Of a DNA stretch of 64,000 bases, positions 47,160 to 58,221 are shown piece by piece. The position numbers and the translations under genes are program-made. Positions within the stretch are counted from its first letter, which is position 1; the number at the start of each line of letters is the position of its first letter. Under the pieces are notes generated by a model that made no database searches, had not been told where the DNA came from, and worked only from the letters and a program-made list of their open reading frames with translations. The stretch lies in assembly GCA_030159075.1 (NCBI GenBank), contig BROG01000799.1, positions 186,001 to 250,000 on the forward strand, read 5' to 3'. This stretch comes from Atrina japonica (lineage: Eukaryota; Mollusca; Bivalvia; Pterioida; Pinnidae).

Positions 47160-48968
47160 GTCCCAACGTATTTATTAGAAATGACTTTACTGACTACCAA
47201 TGATCTGTAGTTCAACACCGATCTACTTTATCAGAAATGACTTTACTGACTACCAATGATCTGTAGTTCAACACCAATCTACTTTATCAGAAATGACTTT
47301 ACTGACTACCAATGATCTGTAGTTCAACACCAATCTACTTTATCAGAAATGACTTTACTGACTACCAATGATCTGTAGTTCAACACCAATCTACTTTATC
47401 AGAAATGACTTTACTGACTACCAATGCTCTGTAGTTCAATACCGATCTACTTTATCAGAAATGACTTTACTGACTACCAATGATCTGTAGTTCAACACCA
47501 ATCTACTTTATCAGAAATGACTTTACTGACTACCAATGCTCTGTAGTTCAACACCGATCTACTTTATCAGAAATGACTTTACTGATATGATCTGTAGTTC
47601 AACACCAATCTACTTTATAAGAAATGACTTTACTGACTACCAATGCTCTGTAGTTCAACACCGATCTACTTTATCAGAAATGACTTTACTGACTACCAAT
47701 GATCTGTAGTTCAACACCGATCTACTTTATCAGAAATGACTTTACTGATATGATCTGTAGTTCAACACCAATCTACTTTATAAGAAATGACTTTACTGAC
47801 TACCAATGCTCTGTAGTTCAACACCGATCTACTTTATCAGAAATGACTTTACTGATATGATCTGTAGTTCAACACCGATCTACTTTATCAGAAATGACTT
47901 TACTGACTACCAATGATCTGTAGTTCAACACCGATCTACTTTATCAGAAATGACTGATCTGTAGTTTTTACTAAGAAATGACTTTATGATCTGTAGTTCA
48001 ACACCGATCTACTTTATTAGAAATGACTTTACTGACTACCAATGCTCTGTAGTTCAACACCGATCTACTTTATCAGAAATGATTTTACTGATATGATCTG
48101 TAGTTCAACACCGATCTACTTTATCAGAAATGATTTTACTGATATGATCTGTAGTTCAACACCGATCTACTTTATTAGAAATGACTTTTAAGAACTGACT
48201 TTACTGACAATGCTCTGTAGTTCAACACCGATCTACTTTATCAGAAATGACTTTACTGACTATATGATCTGTAGTTCAACACCAATCTACTTGATAAGAA
48301 ATGACTTTACTGACTACCAATGCTCTGTAGTTCAACACCAATCTACTTTATCAGAAATGACTTTACTGACTACCAATGATCTGTAGTTCAACACCGATCT
48401 ACTTTATCAGAAATGACTTTACTGACTACCAATGTTCTGTAGTTCAACACCGATCTACTTGATCAGAAATGACTTTACTGAAATGATCTGTAGTTCAACA
48501 CCGATCTACTTTATCAGAAATGACTTTACTGACTACCAATGATCTGTAGTTTAACACCGATCTACTTTATAAGAAATGACTTTACTGACTACCAATGATC
48601 TGTAGTTCAACACCAATCTATTTTATAAGAAATGACTTTACTTACTACAAATGATCTGTAATTCAACATCAATCAACCTCATTAGGAATGACATTAACTA
48701 CTGACTACAAATGATCTATAGTTCAACACCAATCAACGTCATTAGAAATGATTATAACTACTGACTACAAATGATCTATAGTTCAACACCAATCAACGTC
48801 ATTAGAAATGACATTAACTACTGACTACAAATGATCTGTAATTCAACACCAATCAACGTCATTAGGAATGACATTAACTACTGACTACAAATGATCTGTA
48901 GTTGAACACCAATCAACGTCATCTGGAGTGACATTACTGACTACCAATGATCTGTAGTTCAACATCAA
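47160..48968. repeat. 55-base minisatellite, about 33 units
   Basis: Unit words ATCTACTTTATCAGAAATGA, CTTTACTGACTACCAATG and ATCTGTAGTTCAACACCG. Some units lack the ACTACCA segment. The last five units (from about 48660) are a diverged subset with AATCAACGTCATTAG. Confidence 0.95.
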
Positions 48969-49600
48969 TGTCTTAATTCATGAGATTGAACGGTAGGAGT
49001 ACATTACGTTTATTATTAAAGAAAATTGTAGGGCTCATATGTCGAAGGTATTTGGATTATGTTAACATGGATCGGTGCTTTTCTTTTGAAAATTTCTTTA
49101 TTTTGTGATTAATGCACTGCAGGAGGTTTACGACATATTTCATATAGTTTAAAGCGTTTGACTCGTTGAACTGAATTAATTTCGTAACTGTTATCATTTT
49201 GTCCTGATGAAGGGACAAGCAGTTCCTAAAATTTGACAATATATTTTTCTGTAGAGAAACATCAGCAGTGTTGTATAACCTGCTATTCCAGTATATTATA
49301 TGGTGGTACAAAATTTTTATTACGATTACATTCACACCTGGCAAATGTAGCCATTATAGATAGTTGGCCTTTATACAGAGGTTTATTCATTATAAATTAG
49401 TAAACAAAGGGTTATGTTTGAATAGCCTTTATAGTGAGGTACCCGTTTATACAGAGCTGACCTTTTAGACGATCATGTTTTGACAGTATAAAATATATAC
49501 GTCGGTTTCTCTATTCCTTATAAAAAGTCCCAATACACGTTAGCACCATTGTGTGTGGTCTTTTGCCGAGTCTGGCGCACCTTGCACTCGATGACCCCAA
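48969..49600. other. non-coding flank before Polinton 2
   Basis: A 95-codon open frame on the minus strand (49057-49344) has no recognisable feature and AT-driven composition; I do not call it. Imperfect direct repeats with TTTATACAGAG occur near 49374 and 49448. The left end of Polinton 2 could lie in this region, but no inverted partner is in the window. Confidence 0.4.
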
Positions 49601-49729
49601 AACGGTTAAAACTGCTAAAAATAGCTAAATGGGGTATTCCCCGGGTCGCTCCACTAGACTATTGATAGTCGCGAGTCCGTTAGTTTCGCGAACGTCCGGG
49701 CGTGTATGTCATTTCGGGTAAATTTGATC

Positions 49730-50107
49730 ATGTCTTAAAGAAAATGCTATATACGTAAAAGCAATGAGAACATTTTGAGAGGCGTGAAACGTTTTATACA
49801 ATTGCTGGTAAATGGGGGTATAAAGAAAGTCGTCGAAACCGTTTGGGACTATGTGACGGGTATCGTCGACGGAAGAGCAGACGAGAGAGACCGTCAGACG
49901 TAAGTTACGACGGACGTTGAACGAAAGCCTCGAGGAAGGCGTTGCTCGGGTCGACCAAAAACGAAGGCAACGTCGCGCGCCTCGATTTGGGGTGATAGTT
50001 TTCAACACTTCTATACCAGCTATAAAAAAGACGACGTTCGTCAACATATACATCGAGCCAATCTCAGAGCGTTGTTAGAGTATTTTAAAGACGACTTTCA
50101 TCTCTAA
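49730..50107 (+). pseudogene. possible small gene upstream of PolB
   Basis: Frames here give a short helical segment, NILRGVKRFIQLLVNGGIKK, followed after a frame change near 49905 by an arginine-rich stretch and a C-terminus with LRALLEYFKDDFHL ending in TAA at 50105-50107. The stop is one base from the PolB ATG, the spacing seen for other neighbouring genes in this element. I cannot assign it to a family, and the start is uncertain. Confidence 0.35.
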
Positions 50108-50108
50108 G

Positions 50109-53100
50109 ATGACCGACGAACTGAGAAAAGGTCCCATCAAGATCCAACTTCAAGTGGAACAGCGATTCAAGCGAGACATATTAGAGGTCGGCTGGCAGTT
50201 CATCACGCAACTCCACAAAGAGATCGAAGACGTGTTTAAGAGCATGATCGAAGAAGAGTTGATCGATTCCCTCGATAAAACCGTTCAGGGGCGGGGATCC
50301 GGGTGTGGGTCATCGACCGACGCGCAAATGATTTTATTTGAATATTGCCAAGTACGAGCCGCTCCTGGGATCTTCTTAGTTTTTAAGTTGCCCAAGCAGA
50401 TCGCGGATAAGAAGGCTATCATCAACATTCAAAACAAGGATCAGAGGTGTTTCATGTATAGCGTATTTGGCGTGTCTACATCACGATCATGTTAAGACAT
50501 AGCCATTATAGACCTCAAAAACTATATACCGTTTTATCGAGTTGTACGACTTCAGGGGTGCATCGATTAATCCGACGCCGTTGAAGCAGATCCCCAGATT
50601 CGAACGACGTCGCAACGAACTCGCCGTCAACGTTTTCGGGTGGACGGAGAAGAAAGGTTTCTTCCCTTATTACATATCGGAAAGATTTCACGATTGCGAA
50701 GTCAATCTGTTGTTGTTAGAGGAAGAGGGTAATTGGCATTACTCCTGGATCAAGAATATGCCTAGATTGGTTTCTTCTCAATCAAGACATGGACATTTTA
50801 TCCTATCCATGCCTTCGTTGTCTCAAAGTCCTATCCAGCGAGGAGGTTTACAAAAAGCACAGAGTCGATTGTCGCGGCATCAACAATCCGGCCATGAAAC
50901 CCGTCATGCCCGAGGAGGGGAAGAATATCCTCAAGTTTAAGAAAGAGGCTCACCAACAGCCCGTCCACGCCACGATCTACGCCGACTTCGAGTGCATCGT
51001 TTCACCCCTCGACGAAGAGGCGGGGGATAAAACGAGGAAGACGTCGCGTCACATTCCGTCGGGATACTGCTACGTCGTCGTCTGGAGATCGGAGAGGGGC
51101 GTCGAGAAGATCGAAGAGCCCGTACTCTATCGCGGCGATGACGTCCGTGAAACATTTTCTTAGATAATCTGAGACGAGAAGAACAAAATATTAAAGGGGT
51201 CGCGAAAAAAGAGCTCCACATGACCAACGAGGACAAGAAAAAACTTCGAGAAGAGCGACTCACTGCTACATCTGCGGAGACGAATTCTCGGGAGAGTTCG
51301 CCGTAAGTGGAAAGAGCTTCTGTGGACTCGAAAAAAGAAAACTTCTTCGGGAACGGGAAAATCTGCCTAGTCTGTCACTCTCTGGAACGCGACATTACCA
51401 CCACGTCGGATCCAGTCGACCTCGAACGTCACGTCGCCATAAAGACCGAGATCGACGACATCATGAAGAGAGAGAGATCGGAGACATTCGAGCTCGTCAA
51501 GGTCAGGGATCACTGTCACACATCCGGCAAGTTTCGGGGTGCCGCGCACAACAAGTGCAACAAGTTATTGAGAAGGGCAAAACACATCCCCGTCGTCTTT
51601 CACAACCTGCGAGGATACGATTTCTCATCTGATATTATCCGAGATGGAGGTGGACAAGTCCATCAACTGCATTCCCGATGAATCAGGAGAAGTTCATCAG
51701 CTTCTCCATCGGTTCCTTGCGATTCCATCGACAGTTTCCAGTTTTTGTCGTGCGGTCTGGAGACGCTGGTTAAAAATCTAAAGGACTATCCCATCACGAA
51801 ATCCGTAGTCAAGGGAGGAGAGGGACGTCTCGCTCCTGACGAGAAAGGGAGTCTATCCCTACGAGTACATGGACTCTTTCGCCAGGTTCGAGGGAAACGT
51901 CCCTACCGCCCATGGAAGCCCTTCTACAGCACGTTGTCGGAAACACTCACATCTCTCCGGCGGAGTATGATCACGCTCAGACCGTCTGGCGCTAACGCTC
52001 GGATGCGAGACCATGGGCGATTTACCACGATCTCTATCTGAAGACGGACGTGATCCTGCTGGCCGACGTGTTCGAAGAGTTCCGCAAACATCTCTCTGAA
52101 GCACTACGCGTTGGATCCGGCTCAATACTACACAGCCCCGGTTTGGCCTGGGGGACGCGGCGTTGCTCACCTCTAAGATCGAGTTGGAGCTGTTCACCGA
52201 TTTACGACATGCATCTGTTCGTGGAAAAGGGGATCAGAGGCGGGGTCACCTACGTCCCGCAACGTTATTCTAAGGCGAACAACAAGTACTTGAAAAGATT
52301 ACGATCCCGATCGACCCTCCAAGTACATCATGTATCTGGACGCCAACGCGCTCTACAGCGAAGCCATGAGTCATCCCCTACCTTGTCGCAACTTCGAATG
52401 GGTCGAGGACGTGTCCGATCCATGCCATCCGCCGGAAGGAAAGGGTTACATCCTCGAAGTCGATTTAGAGTATCCGAAATCATTACAGCATAATAATTAT
52501 CCGCTGGCTCCGGAGACGATGCAGGTCGATCCGAACGATCTGTCCGACTATCAGAAAACGCTGGATGGAGGAGTACGAGATGCGCGACGCGGGCCCCAAG
52601 AAGCTCATGTCCCAATCACCGAGACAAGAAGGACTACGTCGTGCACTAACGAGACGCTAAAAGCTTTATCTGGAGCTGGGCATGACACTGACGAGAGTGC
52701 ACAGAGTTTCTACAATTCGACGAAAGAGGCCGTGGCTCGCGGGCTCTACGTCGAAAAAAAACACTCGATTGCGTCAATGCGCTAAAACGATTTCGAAAAG
52801 GAACTTCTTCAAGCTCATGAACAACGCCGTCTTCGGAAAGACCATGGAAAACAAACGGAACAGAACAGAGTTGAAGATCGTCACCGCCAACGACGGAGAT
52901 AAAAAAGATCCGAAAGATGATTCGCCTCGCCCGCTTACGACGGGTTGACCAAAGATCAACGACGGCATGGTCCTTCCTCCACTTCAAACCGACCACCGTC
53001 AAATTGGACAAACCCATCTACTGCGGTATGACGAATTTCTTGGATCTGTCCAAGCGTCTTATGTACGGTTGGTATTACAAGCACTTGAAGGCCAGGTACG

Positions 53101-53610
53101 GCGTCGACTGCGATCTGTTGTACCCACCGATACGGACTCGCTGCTGGTGGAGATACGGACGGAGGACGTCTTACCGAGACATGCTCGAAGACGAAGACGA
53201 ATACGACTTTTCCAATTTAAAAGACGATCATCCTCATGTACCGCCGAATAAAGATAAGAACAAGAAGGTGATCGGTAAGTTCAAAGACGAATGCGGAGGG
53301 AAAACCCATCAAAGGAATTCGTCGGTCTGAAGACCCAAGATGTACGCTACGTTGATGGACGACGATAGCAGTTACCAAACGAGCGAAAGGTGTGATTCCG
53401 ATGCGTCTTGAAAAATAAGATAGGTTTCCACGGACTACAGGGAGGCTCTTCTTTCACGACGACGTCAGGACTTCGCATCCGATGCACAGTCTTCGATCGT
53501 TCAAACAGATCATCTACGGGATCCGACAGGAAAAGACGACGTTGGATACCCTGGACACTAAACTCCGCATTCGGGAGGATCGCATTCACAGCACTTATGC
53601 CTTCGATTAA
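50109..53610 (+). pseudogene. protein-primed family B DNA polymerase (Polinton PolB), many frame breaks
   Basis: Replicates the element DNA. The gene reads from ATG 50109 to a TAA at 53608-53610 through about ten frame changes, with little evidence of premature stops otherwise. Recognisable parts in order: NIQNKDQRCFMYSV (about 50420), an N-terminal zinc-like region with YPCLRCLKVLSSEEVYKKHR (about 50800), exonuclease I YADFECIV (about 50978), a Cys/His region with VRDHCHTSGKFRGAAHNKCN (about 51505-51565), an exonuclease II-like IPVVFHNLRGYD, motif A YLDANALYSEAM (52333), motif B FKLMNNAVFGKT (about 52808-52843) and motif C TDTDSLLVEI (53126). Order and identity are those of Polinton PolB. 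The full length, about 1150 codons, is right for the family. Confidence 0.9.
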
Positions 53611-53613
53611 CAC

Positions 53614-53641
53614 AATTTATAATCCATAGGGATTATAAATT
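53614..53641. terminator. perfect 12-bp hairpin between converging PolB and integrase
   Basis: AATTTATAATCC at 53614-53625, loop ATAG, and its exact complement at 53630-53641. It starts four bases after the PolB stop and ends just before the integrase stop. Two more hairpins with AATTTATA stems lie at 62494-62523 and 63552-63582, also at gene ends. A shared 3'-end signal is the simplest explanation; this is inference. Confidence 0.65.
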
Positions 53642-53642
53642 A

Positions 53643-54609
53643 TTACTCGACGATCAACAACTCTTCTCGCACGAAACCTCTCTCCGGCGTTTTAGGATTT
53701 CTACCGGGAGTGTCTTTCAGGTAATAGACGTCGATGTATATTAAACTGTCGATCGATCTCGTGTTTTGTCCCACGCTCCAGATGGGATCGGTCGCCCTGC
53801 GCTTCTGTGGAAGATAATTTCTTGTGGTATCGTCTTTATTCGCCTCGGCGGGCAGATAGAGAAATCGGACCTTGTTAAACGGACCTATCGGCGATTCGAC
53901 GGGAGTGTGAGGCACGATGGCCTCGGGAGGTTGCGTCTCGTCGTTGATCGCCTTCACGACGTCCGAATATCGTTCCAAACCCATTCCGTGTTCACCTTCT
54001 TCGTGGTCTTCCCCTTTCCCATCTTATCAGTCTTTCATCTCTTGGTGGTACTGATAGGTGAAGAGCCGTTCTCCAACGTCTTGTTTGAATCGCTCGGGAC
54101 GATGGCCTGATCGCGATGAACGTCGACCCGTCCCGTCCTTATTTTCGTGTGTCGTGACGTTTCATGAGCGTGCGGACCTTTCCCCATGAATTCTTTACCG
54201 GGATCGACCCTGCAGCAACTTGGGATACGTCAGTCGTCGTTCGTAGATCCGTTCGAAGGCGTCCGCCACGGCCTCGCTGCTTCCTCTTGGTCAGCGCTTC
54301 CGCCTCCTTGTGTACCGCGTGCCCACATCGACCACCGTCAACGCGTATTTATACGTCTTCCCGTCCACCCTATCGTGCGGTAGATACAAGAGATCGGCCT
54401 GGTGAATGTCGTTTTTTTCTGCCACGCGTTTCGAATCGGGGGGTCTCACGATCTTCTCGGGGAGCGGGGAGATAGATTTGCCACACGTCTTGTTTTTTTA
54501 AAAAATCGAAGGCTTTCCTTCTCGCTGACGTTGGCCGCCTTTGGCCAATTTCTTGATGGCGGTCTTCCCCTTCCAATAACCTTTTAGGGCTGTAATAGAT
54601 CTCTTCCAT
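53643..54609 (-). pseudogene. Polinton integrase (retroviral type), element 2, frame-broken
   Basis: Starts at the ATG at 54607-54609 (MEEIYYSPKR), with an N-terminal helical segment including FDFLKKQDVWQIYLP. The catalytic core follows in several frames: a segment with HQADLLYLPHD near 54390 carries the first aspartate, and the conserved glutamate lies in an IVERF-like segment near 54100. The C-terminal part (53643-53984) is intact: MGLERYSDVVKAINDE to FVREELLIVE. There is no chromodomain, unlike the integrase of element 1, so the two belong to different integrase branches. At least four frame changes are present. Convergent with PolB, with a hairpin between. Confidence 0.75.
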
Positions 54610-54620
54610 TGTTTTTTAGT

Positions 54621-55034
54621 TTACGCGACGTATTTTTTAACGCCGTAGAAGACGAGTCCCGTCCCGATCACCACGAAGAGGAGTTCCTTGTCTTTTTGTT
54701 CTTCCGAGGGTTGATAGAAATCGCGTCAACTTCGGTTCGGGAAGCCATCGCCTCTTCGTTCGTCATCCGCGAGTGAGAAGTGACATGGCGGCGTTTACTT
54801 CTTTGTAGGTGTACAGCGCATGTCCTTCTTTCTTGAGTCTCTCGTTGAGAAAATCTAATCGTTTCGTGCGTTCGTGATTCCACTGATCTCTGGCCTTTGG
54901 TCAGTTGTTTTTTTCCATCGCCATCGTCGTGGTCTCTTCTGTCTTTCTTCGTGATTCGAGAATAGAAATTGCGATCCCGAGAAGGCTAGAGCATTGACTA
55001 ATGCACCGCCCTTCATCATCGCGATCGTTGCCAT
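54621..55034 (-). pseudogene. small conserved Polinton protein with C-terminal membrane segment, broken
   Basis: Minus-strand start at 55034 (MATIAMMKGGALVNALAFSG), preceded by the A-rich CTATTAAAAAATG. After a glycine-rich hydrophobic N-terminus comes a charged helix, ARDQWNHERTKRLDFLNERL (near 54870-54815), and at the end LLFVVIGTGLVFYGVKKYV, a likely membrane segment. At least three frame changes split these parts, giving ATGA-like internal starts at 54916 and 54766. Read as one gene it is about 138 codons. The pattern is common in Polintons; no function is established to my knowledge. Confidence 0.55.
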
Positions 55035-55052
55035 TTTTTAATAGAGTTTAGT

Positions 55053-55282
55053 TTATTTCATGATATCGGCGGGGATGATGCCCTTCTTGACCAACATGTC
55101 TTTGGTGATTACTCGGCGAGCGCAAACTCCAGGAGGATCATCCCGAAGTCCTTCGGGTCTAGATCCATCTTGGGCGCCGGCATCTTTAAGATTTTCTTGG
55201 AAAGTTGCGCGTATCCGATGGCAATTCCAGTACTGACGGCCGCGTGATACACGGTGTTGATCAAATCTTTTTCACCACTCAT
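55053..55282 (-). pseudogene. small conserved Polinton protein, one frame change
   Basis: Starts MSGEKDLINTVYHAAVSTGI at 55282, after TCTATAAAAATG. The middle has KMPAPKMDLDPKDFGMILLE, and the end, in another frame after about 55110, reads MLVKKGIIPADI then M-K-stop at 55053-55055. About 75 codons. The N-terminal half is weakly hydrophobic and could associate with membranes. Recurrent in Polintons; role unknown. Confidence 0.55.
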
Positions 55283-55299
55283 TTTTATAGACGAGAAAA

Positions 55300-55475
55300 A
55301 ATTATTTTTATCGGATTTTACTACCTCTTCTTCTTCTCTGCCAATCGTGGACGTAGTGGACGTTAGCTCATCACTACTTGTGCGGATCATGGCAACGAAT
55401 AAACTCGTGGTGATGATTCCCGACGCCCATTCACGCCGCCGTGTTCATGATCGTTCTCAATGTCTCGTTACACAT
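55300..55475 (-). pseudogene. small membrane-type protein with acidic tail, broken
   Basis: Starts MCNETLRTIMNTAA at 55475, after CTAATATAAAAAAAATG. A hydrophobic stretch ASGIITTSLFVAM follows after a frame change near 55435, then a Ser/Thr- and Glu-rich tail STIGREEEEVV. The exact stop is uncertain because a second frame change near 55320 is possible. Family not recognised. Confidence 0.4.
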
Positions 55476-55500
55476 TTTTTTTATATTAGAAAAAAATTAT

Positions 55501-56326
55501 TTAATACATTTCATGGGGATTGGGTTTCGATTCTTTAGGTTCTGGAGGAGGAGGCGGCGGCGTTTTGTTTTTTCGTGTAGGATCAGCAACAATCCGCGAG
55601 TCCGCCGCCCGCTAGCCATTTTCCAGCTATCCTGGCTATTAGCATTGTTATCCTGGCTATAAGCATTACTATCCTGGCTATATTAGCATTGCAATTAGCA
55701 TTGCTATCCTGGCTATTAGCATTGCTATCCTGGGCTAATGGCTTTACGGACTCTCACCTCTTTTTGCGCCCCCTTCTTTCCGCTTCCTGACGTTTTCGGG
55801 TTCTTTATCGCTATGGCTTCTGCTGGTTCCCATCGTCTTTTTCTATATCCTCCGATTTTTTAAAACCCGTTATTATATCGGCTAGACGCGGCGGCTATGC
55901 GAGAGGTGCCAAGTAGGCGCCGAAGTTGTGATACAGATCTACAGCACACTTCGCCGATGGCCGCGTGTCTAGGAACGGGTCTTCGTTCAGCTCTTCGATC
56001 AGTCTGGGCTCGTTTTTTCAAGTCGAAAAAATATATTTAAGACCCTGGGCATACAGAGTGATGAAGGAATTGGCGATCGATTTGCTCATGCGCATGCCGA
56101 GCCGTGCGTTTAAACAGACGATTCAGGTTTTCCAGCTCCTTGTCGTTCATCTTTTCCAATTCGGTAGTGGTCAGAACGTCTTTTCCCCTAGAAAATGACG
56201 CGACCCGCGTCCGGATCCGACGATGGTCGACAGCCTGTCTTTAGCAGATATATCCGTCGTACCGGTGGTACTGTCTTTGGCAGATATATCCGTCGTACCG
56301 TTCGTTAATATCTCACTCCCGTTCAT
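55501..56326 (-). pseudogene. conserved Polinton protein with NANSQD repeats and Pro-rich tail, broken
   Basis: Starts MNGSEILTNGTTDISAKDST at 56326; TTDISAKD occurs twice. A central helical region includes KELENLNRLFKR and then SIANSFITLYAQGLKYIFF (frame change near 56080), DPFLDTRPSAKCAVDLYHNF (near 55950) and a lysine-rich part. In 55616-55735 a 20- to 21-base tandem repeat encodes about six copies of a NANSQD-like heptad. The tail, in yet another frame, is proline-rich (PPPPPPEP) and ends HEMY-stop at 55501-55503. About 275 codons. I know of no function; the region around SIANSFITLYAQG is the most conserved-looking. Confidence 0.5.
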
Positions 56327-56373
56327 CGTTTTTAAGAGAGATACATTTTTTTATAAAGACTGCAAAAGTTTTC

Positions 56374-56490
56374 TCAGCCATCGTTCCGTTCGGTGATAAC
56401 GTTTCTAAATCGTAGTAGATGCAGAATCATGAATAGTAAAGAGTAAAACACCCATACCGCGATAAACGAGAGCAGGGCAAAGACGAGCAT
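56374..56490 (-). CDS. 38-residue single-span membrane peptide
   Basis: Short intact frame: MLVFALLSFIAVWVFYSLLF (one strongly hydrophobic segment of about 25 residues) followed by RNVITERNDG. Preceded by TGAAAAATG and overlapping a following ATG. Its position between other compact genes supports it as real; phage-like holin or virion membrane roles are possible but unproven. Confidence 0.45.
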   Translation of the reverse strand: MLVFALLSFIAVWVFYSLLFMILHLLRFRNVITERNDG

Positions 56491-56549
56491 TTTTCAGTGA
56501 ACCGTTTCATTGTTTTATAATACTCAGGCTTAATGAGATTTGGATTTCT

Positions 56550-57042
56550 TTATGAGTCCTTAGAATACAGTTTGTCCTTCATCTCGCGATACTTGATCAG
56601 CTCGCGGGACACGGCTGTGAATTCTTCCTCCGTGATCTCCCCATCCTCGAGCGCGCGACTCACCAGATCCGAGATCGAATTCAATTTACTCTCAGCGAGT
56701 TTGATGATCTTGAGGTGCTTGTCCGATTTCTTCGACAGTAATCGCCTGATACCATTCATGGCCGATCCCACTGACCCCACGGTCAGGACCACGATCTGGA
56801 GAGGTAGACCCGCGACGGGTACGATAAATCCTACTCCCCCGACAACGGCGCGCATTCCAAGATGAGGGCCCGTCCGACACTGTCGGCGGTGTTCACGATT
56901 CGCTTATACTTTTTGTGCATGCTCTTCCGCGTCTCGATCTCTCGCGCGAAACGTCTGTTCGATCTCGCCGATGCGTTTGAGAAGATAGTGTTGCGGATCG
57001 AGTTCTAACGTCGGGTTCAATGTTATTTTGTTCTTTACTCAT
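56550..57042 (-). pseudogene. conserved Polinton protein with helical C-terminus, one or two frame changes
   Basis: Starts MSKEQNNIEPDVRT at 57042. In a shifted frame an amphipathic region with HKKYKRIVNTADSVGRALI (about 56920-56865) leads into 56550-56855. That part carries a hydrophobic stretch, FIVPVAGLPLQIVVLTVGSV, and a helical end, KHLKIIKLAESKLNSISDL, then GEITEEEFTAVSRELIKYRE. The C-terminal half is likely coiled-coil and is well kept. Frequent in Polintons; function unknown. Confidence 0.55.
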
Positions 57043-57067
57043 CCTTCCTTTTTTAATGAGAAATTTT

Positions 57068-57409
57068 TTATATGTCGAGAACGACGACGCCGTTGACGGT
57101 GCCCGCTTTCGATTTTTTTGTTCACGCCGAAGGTGAGGACGTCGCCCGACGTCACCCGCAACGGTGGATTCAACGGGACGATCTCGCCGGTCTTGGTCTG
57201 AAAGGTCCTGTTTTCCACGTCGTTCACGACGAGCGTCACGTCCAGTTCTCCCAAAAATCCCAGACGGATGACGTAACCGTCGAACAAGATCGTCGTATCC
57301 AGCTGCGGCCTGATCTTGATTTTTTCCGTTTTTAGTCACGTCGAATTGGAACGTGTTCATGATGCGACGGCTTTTGGCCAACCGCGGTGATCTCCTCTTT
57401 GGCCATCAT
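57068..57409 (-). pseudogene. beta-rich small protein (Polinton 2), broken
   Basis: Starts with ATGATG at 57407-57409 (MMAKEEITAVGQ). The core, 57170-57290, reads LFDGYVIRLGFLGELDVTLV, then NPPLRVTSGDVLTFGVNKK; the end in another frame is GTVNGVVVLDI-stop at 57068-57070. Alternating hydrophobic residues and the Gly/Val turns suggest a beta sandwich, as in minor virion proteins. The start overlaps the preceding small gene's stop. Three frames are involved. Function not established. Confidence 0.45.
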
Positions 57410-57496
57410 TGATGTTTTTTCAAGAGTCTCTCATTCAGATCCTCCGCCAGTTCTTTCCCTTTCCAAGTCTTCGTAATAGAATCCCGATCTAGACAT
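57406..57496 (-). pseudogene. about 30-residue charged peptide, one frame change
   Basis: Starts MSRSGFYYEDLE at 57496, after CTATAAATAAAAATG, and continues in another frame as ELAEDLNERLLKKHQ-stop, overlapping the next gene's ATG (ATGA). The promoter-like A-rich lead and the overlap support a gene; family unknown. Confidence 0.4.
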
Positions 57497-57502
57497 TTTT
57501 AT

Positions 57503-58179
57503 TTATAGATTTTTCTTAAATTCCAAGAGAATGTGAACGGGATGGCCGTGATTGTCGATGGGATTACCCTCCTCGTCTTTTAGACGTATCGTTAATTCCG
57601 AGATTCGATCGCGTCTCAACGTTAAAGAACATGGGATGGTTCGACGTCTTTTTCGTACAATCTCGAAAAAATTTCACGTTGAGACAAGGCAGGGACATGA
57701 CGATGTCCCTTCACCCGTACCGTCTCTGATGCCCTCCTCCAACTCGTCGAGATGTGAAACGTTGAGAGGAGTTCCACCGGTTGCAGGTTGATGCTCTGGC
57801 TCGAGGAGATGGTCCCGCCGAGAGCCACATTCGCGCGAATGCCGAACGAATATTACCGATTTCCGACGGAAGCTCCACCGCCGTACTGCTCGAACCGTCG
57901 ATTCTCAATCTCGTGGTGGTCTTGTCCAGGAATATCTTGTCGAAGTATTTCGCGAGAATTCGTCGTAGGTCGGTGAAGGTGTACGACCCGGCGTGCACGC
58001 TTTGGACTTTAAGTCTGTCTCCCTCTTTGATGTAGCGTATCTCCACGTCTTTCTTAACGTTGTACAGTCCGTTGTAAAAACGGATGGACTTGACGCCACG
58101 CACCACCCACCGTTCGCGTGTCCGATGTAGCGAGAGAGTTTTACGGGTTTTCGATGTCCGTCACGAGATAAGACACCAT
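57503..58179 (-). pseudogene. possible minor capsid-like beta protein (Polinton 2), broken
   Basis: Starts MVSYLVTDIENP at 58179. After a frame change near 58140, a readable central part (57711-58106) gives VRGVKSIRFYNGLYNVKKDV, then GSYTFTDLRRILAKYFDKIF and LRIDGSSSTAVELPSEIGNI, a strand-rich pattern with a helix. The following part (57622-57828) has ISSSQSINLQPVELL. The last segment, in another frame, contains NPIDNHGHPVHILLEFKKNL. Penton or minor capsid proteins in related elements have such a pattern, but the assignment is tentative. Divergent from the gene at 58222 across only 42 bases. Confidence 0.4.
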
Positions 58180-58221
58180 GCTGTTTTTAATATTAATAAA
58201 TCTTAACTAAAAAAGAAGAAT

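Noticed and set aside
49057..49344. 95-codon minus-strand frame as a gene
   Set aside because: AT-rich composition, no recognisable motif, and no promoter-like lead such as the Polinton 2 genes have.
49709..50053. 114-codon minus-strand frame upstream of PolB
   Set aside because: Opposite to a plausible plus-strand small gene; composition reads as a shadow of the GC-rich plus-strand coding sequence.
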